Notes under the pieces: generated by a model
Databases searched by the model: none
What the model saw: the letters and a program-made list of their open reading frames with translations, nothing else
Told to the model about the DNA's origin: nothing
Part shown: piece by piece, positions 12,657 to 15,529 of the stretch
Layout of the letters: each line of letters begins with the position of its first letter
How positions within the stretch are numbered: position 1 is the stretch's first letter
Made by a program: the position numbers and the translations under genes
NCBI GenBank assembly: GCA_964352905.1
Contig: CAYGTS010000055.1
Span: 1-15,529 of the forward strand
Direction of reading: 5' to 3'
DNA: 15,529 nucleotides
Source of the DNA: CAYGTS01 sp964352905
Lineage (GTDB): Bacteria; Pseudomonadota; Gammaproteobacteria; JAHCLG01

Positions 12657-15341
12657 TTAGTGGGCCTCATCCCAATTATCGCCAATGCCAATATCAACAA
12701 TAAGTGGCACATCTAATACTAATGCGTTTTGCATTAAGTTGCATATTTCAACTTTTGCTTGTGAAACATCTTTTTCAACAACTTCAAACACTAATTCATC
12801 ATGTACTTGCATAATCATGCTTGCATCAATGTTCGTTTGTTTTAGCCACGCAGCAATTTTGATCATAGCGAGTTTAATAATATCTGCGGCAGTGCCTTGC
12901 ATCGGGGCATTAATTGCAGCACGCTCAGCCGCGCGTTGGCGTTGTAAATTCTTAGCATTAATTTCGGGTAAATAAAGTCTTCTGCCACATAATGTTTCAA
13001 CATAGCCTTGTTTATGTGCTTTTGCTCTGGTTTCATCCATATAGTTTTTAACACCAGGATAACGCATAAAATAAACATCGATATATTCTTGTGCAATATT
13101 ACGATCCGTACCCAATTGTTTAGCTAATCCAAATGAAGACATGCCATAAATTAAACCAAAGTTAATGGCTTTAGCACTGCGGCGTTGTTCAGGTGTGACT
13201 TGATCTAATGGCACGCCCCAAACCTCTGCCGCGGTTGCTTTATGAATATCCAGCCCTTGTTTAAAGGCTTTTAACAAGCCTTCATCACCCGATAAATGTG
13301 CCATAATGCGTAATTCAATTTGCGAATAATCCGCAGCAATTATTTTATACCCTTTTGGTGCAATAAAAGCTTGGCGAATTTTATGGCCATTTTCATTTTT
13401 AATCGGAATATTTTGTAAATTGGGATCGGTAGAAGATAAACGCCCTGTGGCTGTCACTGCTTGGTGATAGGATGTGTGAACACGTTTGGTTGTTGGATCA
13501 ATTTGTTCGGGCAAGCGATCAGTATAAGTTGATTTTAATTTGCTTAACCCACGATATTCTAAAATAATTTTGGGTAAAGGGTAATCTAAGGCTAACTCTT
13601 CTAGCACAGGTTCTGCAGTAGAAGCCTGGCCTGAAGGGGTTTTTTGAATGACTGGCAAATTATTTTTTTCAAATAGAATTTCACGCAATTGTTTGGGGGA
13701 AGCCAAATTAAATTCACCACCAGCGAGCTTATGGGCTTCTTGTTCAAGTTCTGTAATTCTTTTAGCAAACTTAGCACTTAAGGTTAATAAATGATTGGCA
13801 TCAATTAAAACACCGTGTTGTTCCATTTTCGCTAAAATGCTTAATAAAGGCACTTCAATTTCAGTAAAGACTTTGTTAGGACCTGTTTCTTTACACAATT
13901 TTGGCCATAGCACTTCATGTAATTGTAAGGTAATATCCGCATCTTCTGCAGCATAGGCAGTGGCTTTCGCAATATCCACTTGATTAAACGTGATTTGCTT
14001 GGCGCCCTTGCCGGCAACATCTTCAAAGTGAATGGTGTTATATCCTAGATATTTTAAGGCAAGCGTATCCATATCATGACGTGAGCTAGTGCTATTTAGA
14101 ATATAGGATTCTAACATGGTGTCATAAGCAATGCCGCTTAACTCAATTCCGTAGCGCGCTAAAACATTTTTGTCGTATTTTAAATGTTGGCCAATTATTT
14201 TAGGTTGATCGCCAGTGAGTAGCGGTTTAAATTTATTTAAAACGTCATCACGATTTAATTGTTTGGGTGCCCCTTCATAATCGTGTGTTAGGGGAATATA
14301 CGCTGCTTTATTTTTAGCATAAGCAATCGCAATGCCAACTAATTCAGCTCGCATGTAATTAAGACTCGTTGTTTCGGTATCAAAGGCAAAATAATCTGCC
14401 TTTTTAAGCTTTTCCAACCATTCATCTAACACTGCTTCAGAAGTAATCGTGACATAAGCTGTTTGATCACTAGGATTACTTTCAGCTTTTTCGTTGAGTA
14501 ATTCACTCAACCACGATTTAAATTCTAACTGTTGAAATAATTCAATTAAGTGTTTCTGATCAGGTGATTGCGGTTTTAGATCAGCTAGCGAATAAGGTAG
14601 TTTAATATTATCGATAATCGTAACTAATTGTTTGGAAAGCGGTAACTGAGTTAAACTGTCACGCAAATTTTCGCCAACTTTACCTTTAAACTCATCAGCA
14701 CGTTGCATAATATTTTCTAGCGAACCAAATTCATTTAGCCATTTCACAGCGGTTTTCGGGCCCACTTTGGGTACGCCAGGTACGTTATCAACGCTATCGC
14801 CAATTAAGGCTAAGTAATCAATAATGAGATTAGCTGGCACACCAAATTTTTCAACCACGCCCTGCTCATCCATGAGTTTGTTACTCATGGTGTTAATGAG
14901 TGTGGTTTTGGGGGAAACCAATTGTGCCATGTCTTTATCGCCGGTTGAAATTAAACACGCTTGATTATGGTTTTCAATCAGTTTGGCAAACGTGCCAATT
15001 ACATCATCGGCTTCATAATGATCGACAATAATTAACGGTAAACCCATTGCCTTAATGATTTCAAATAGCGGCGCGATTTGCACGCGCAACTCTTCTGGCA
15101 TAGCCGGGCGATTAGCTTTGTAAGCTTGATAGAGATCATGACGAAAAGTTTTGCCTTTAGGATCAAATACCACCGCCATGTATTCAGGATCATAATCTTT
15201 GCGCAATTTACGCAGCATATTCACCACGCCATAAACTGCACCGGTGGGATCACCTTTGGAATTGGTGAGTGGCGGTAATGCGTGAAAGGCGCGAAATAAA
15301 TAAGAAGAGCCATCAACTAAAATAACCGGTTTGTCATTCAT
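12657..15341 (-). CDS. polA: DNA polymerase I
   Basis: Full-length three-domain Pol I (894 residues, normal for gammaproteobacteria), for Okazaki-fragment processing and repair synthesis. The 5'-3' nuclease domain has VDGSSYLFRAFHA (9-21), EADDVIGT (110-117), STGDKD and GDSVDNVPGVPKVGPKTA (181-198). The 3'-5' exonuclease keeps its acidic residues: DTET (321-324), GQHLKYD (384-390, Asp390) and YAAEDAD (463-469), so proofreading should be active; His386 stands where E. coli has Asn. Polymerase motifs are DYSQIELR (671-678), RRSAKAINFGLIYG (720-733) and the HDE triad (848-850). The start at 15341 (MNDKPVILVDGSS) agrees with the family, but its AGCAGG touches the ATG and a better-spaced CAGG lies 10 nt upstream. 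A TAATAC (15370-15375, minus strand) may be the -10. A FUSC-type gene follows one base after its stop. Confidence 0.97.
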   Translation of the reverse strand: MNDKPVILVDGSSYLFRAFHALPPLTNSKGDPTGAVYGVVNMLRKLRKDYDPEYMAVVFDPKGKTFRHDLYQAYKANRPAMPEELRVQIAPLFEIIKAMGLPLIIVDHYEADDVIGTFAKLIENHNQACLISTGDKDMAQLVSPKTTLINTMSNKLMDEQGVVEKFGVPANLIIDYLALIGDSVDNVPGVPKVGPKTAVKWLNEFGSLENIMQRADEFKGKVGENLRDSLTQLPLSKQLVTIIDNIKLPYSLADLKPQSPDQKHLIELFQQLEFKSWLSELLNEKAESNPSDQTAYVTITSEAVLDEWLEKLKKADYFAFDTETTSLNYMRAELVGIAIAYAKNKAAYIPLTHDYEGAPKQLNRDDVLNKFKPLLTGDQPKIIGQHLKYDKNVLARYGIELSGIAYDTMLESYILNSTSSRHDMDTLALKYLGYNTIHFEDVAGKGAKQITFNQVDIAKATAYAAEDADITLQLHEVLWPKLCKETGPNKVFTEIEVPLLSILAKMEQHGVLIDANHLLTLSAKFAKRITELEQEAHKLAGGEFNLASPKQLREILFEKNNLPVIQKTPSGQASTAEPVLEELALDYPLPKIILEYRGLSKLKSTYTDRLPEQIDPTTKRVHTSYHQAVTATGRLSSTDPNLQNIPIKNENGHKIRQAFIAPKGYKIIAADYSQIELRIMAHLSGDEGLLKAFKQGLDIHKATAAEVWGVPLDQVTPEQRRSAKAINFGLIYGMSSFGLAKQLGTDRNIAQEYIDVYFMRYPGVKNYMDETRAKAHKQGYVETLCGRRLYLPEINAKNLQRQRAAERAAINAPMQGTAADIIKLAMIKIAAWLKQTNIDASMIMQVHDELVFEVVEKDVSQAKVEICNLMQNALVLDVPLIVDIGIGDNWDEAH

Positions 15342-15475
15342 CCTGCTTATACCTGATTGTGCAAAAGGCGTATTATCGCGTAAATTGGATTAGACTTATA
15401 GTGATTGCTCTTATATAATCCTGAAAAGTACGGTTGGGGCACTGTGTTCTGGCGCAACATCTTAATTAATTTAGC

Positions 15476-15529
15476 GTAACTATTCACCAAGTAGACGGGA
15501 ACGTCCATATTTGGGCTAAAAACAGCGAA
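15476..15529 (+). mobile_element. MITE-like element, copy F (left part, cut by window end)
   Basis: GTAACTATTCACC, then GTAGACGGGAACG, CCATATTTGGGC and the start of the inner stem TAAAAACAGCGAA, matching copies A and B base by base over most of the visible 54 bp. The left terminus is closest to copy A. The left flank is AATTTAGC. It lies upstream of polA; the rest is beyond the window. Confidence 0.75.

Noticed and set aside
12656..12712. Longer FUSC-type protein starting at 12712
   Set aside because: The extension is the polA tail read in another frame; the ATG at 12655 has a properly spaced GAGG.
12685..15278. Several open frames of 60-96 codons opposite or within polA
   Set aside because: They are shadows of a fully conserved polA frame with no ribosome sites or recognisable products.
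12657..15341. PolA with inactive proofreading domain
   Set aside because: The exonuclease acidic residues (D321, E323, D390, D467) are all present; only a neighbouring Asn is His.
184..15529. CRISPR array
   Set aside because: The repeats are palindromic, irregularly spaced by kilobases, have target duplications and no spacer pattern; no cas gene is present.

Overview
The window is moderately AT-rich bacterial DNA. PolA, AckA, the AlgC/ManB-type mutase and an APC amino-acid permease all read as gammaproteobacterial. The gene mix, the many short dispersed palindromic repeats and the amino-acid permease suggest a host-associated lineage near the Legionellales (Coxiella/Legionella-like). That placement is inference from general resemblance, not from a marker gene. 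No rRNA, tRNA, CRISPR array or transposase gene was seen.

Layout: 1-396 is a repeat-rich intergenic stretch. 397-2959 (minus) is a two-gene acetate/acyl-phosphate operon: a phosphate acyltransferase whose N-terminus is a HIT-like domain, then ackA, overlapping by 8 bp. Divergent from it at 3145-4542 (plus) is a phosphomannomutase/phosphoglucomutase. At 4722-6188 (plus) lies a solitary AAA ATPase with a C-terminal nuclease-like DUF234-type region, preceded by an array of five operator-like sites wrapped round a good promoter. 6189-6637 is packed with repeats. On the minus strand follow a membrane-anchored family 2 glycosyltransferase with altered catalytic motifs (6638-7561), an APC permease (7631-9298) and a small secreted cysteine-containing protein (9668-10159). 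On the plus strand, 10412-11632 holds a small polytopic membrane protein and a secreted protein, probably co-transcribed. On the minus strand, polA (12657-15341) runs directly into a FUSC-type membrane protein (11615-12655) with a 1-nt gap.

The most notable structure outside the genes is a family of non-coding mobile elements (MITE-like). The ends read GTAACTACTCACTCC at the left and GGGGGTGAGCAGATAC at the right. Three copies have direct repeats of 8 bp (two perfect, one 7/8) exactly at their borders, which are target-site duplications. The copies form a nested size series of 178, 79 and 37 bp, each shorter one made by an internal deletion between microhomologies. Further relatives lie at 184-360, 6185-6200, 9522-9663 and, cut by the window end, 15476-15529. 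All recognisable copies point the same way. GTAA ends with 8-bp duplications are features I associate with IS66-family transposition, so an IS66-type element elsewhere in the genome may mobilise them.

Functionally the window is mixed: acetyl-phosphate/ATP metabolism, hexose-phosphate supply for surface polysaccharide, a lipid-linked sugar transferase, amino-acid uptake, DNA repair/replication, and several unassigned envelope proteins. The strongest candidates for something new are the HIT-acyltransferase fusion, the ATPase operator array and the nested MITE family.
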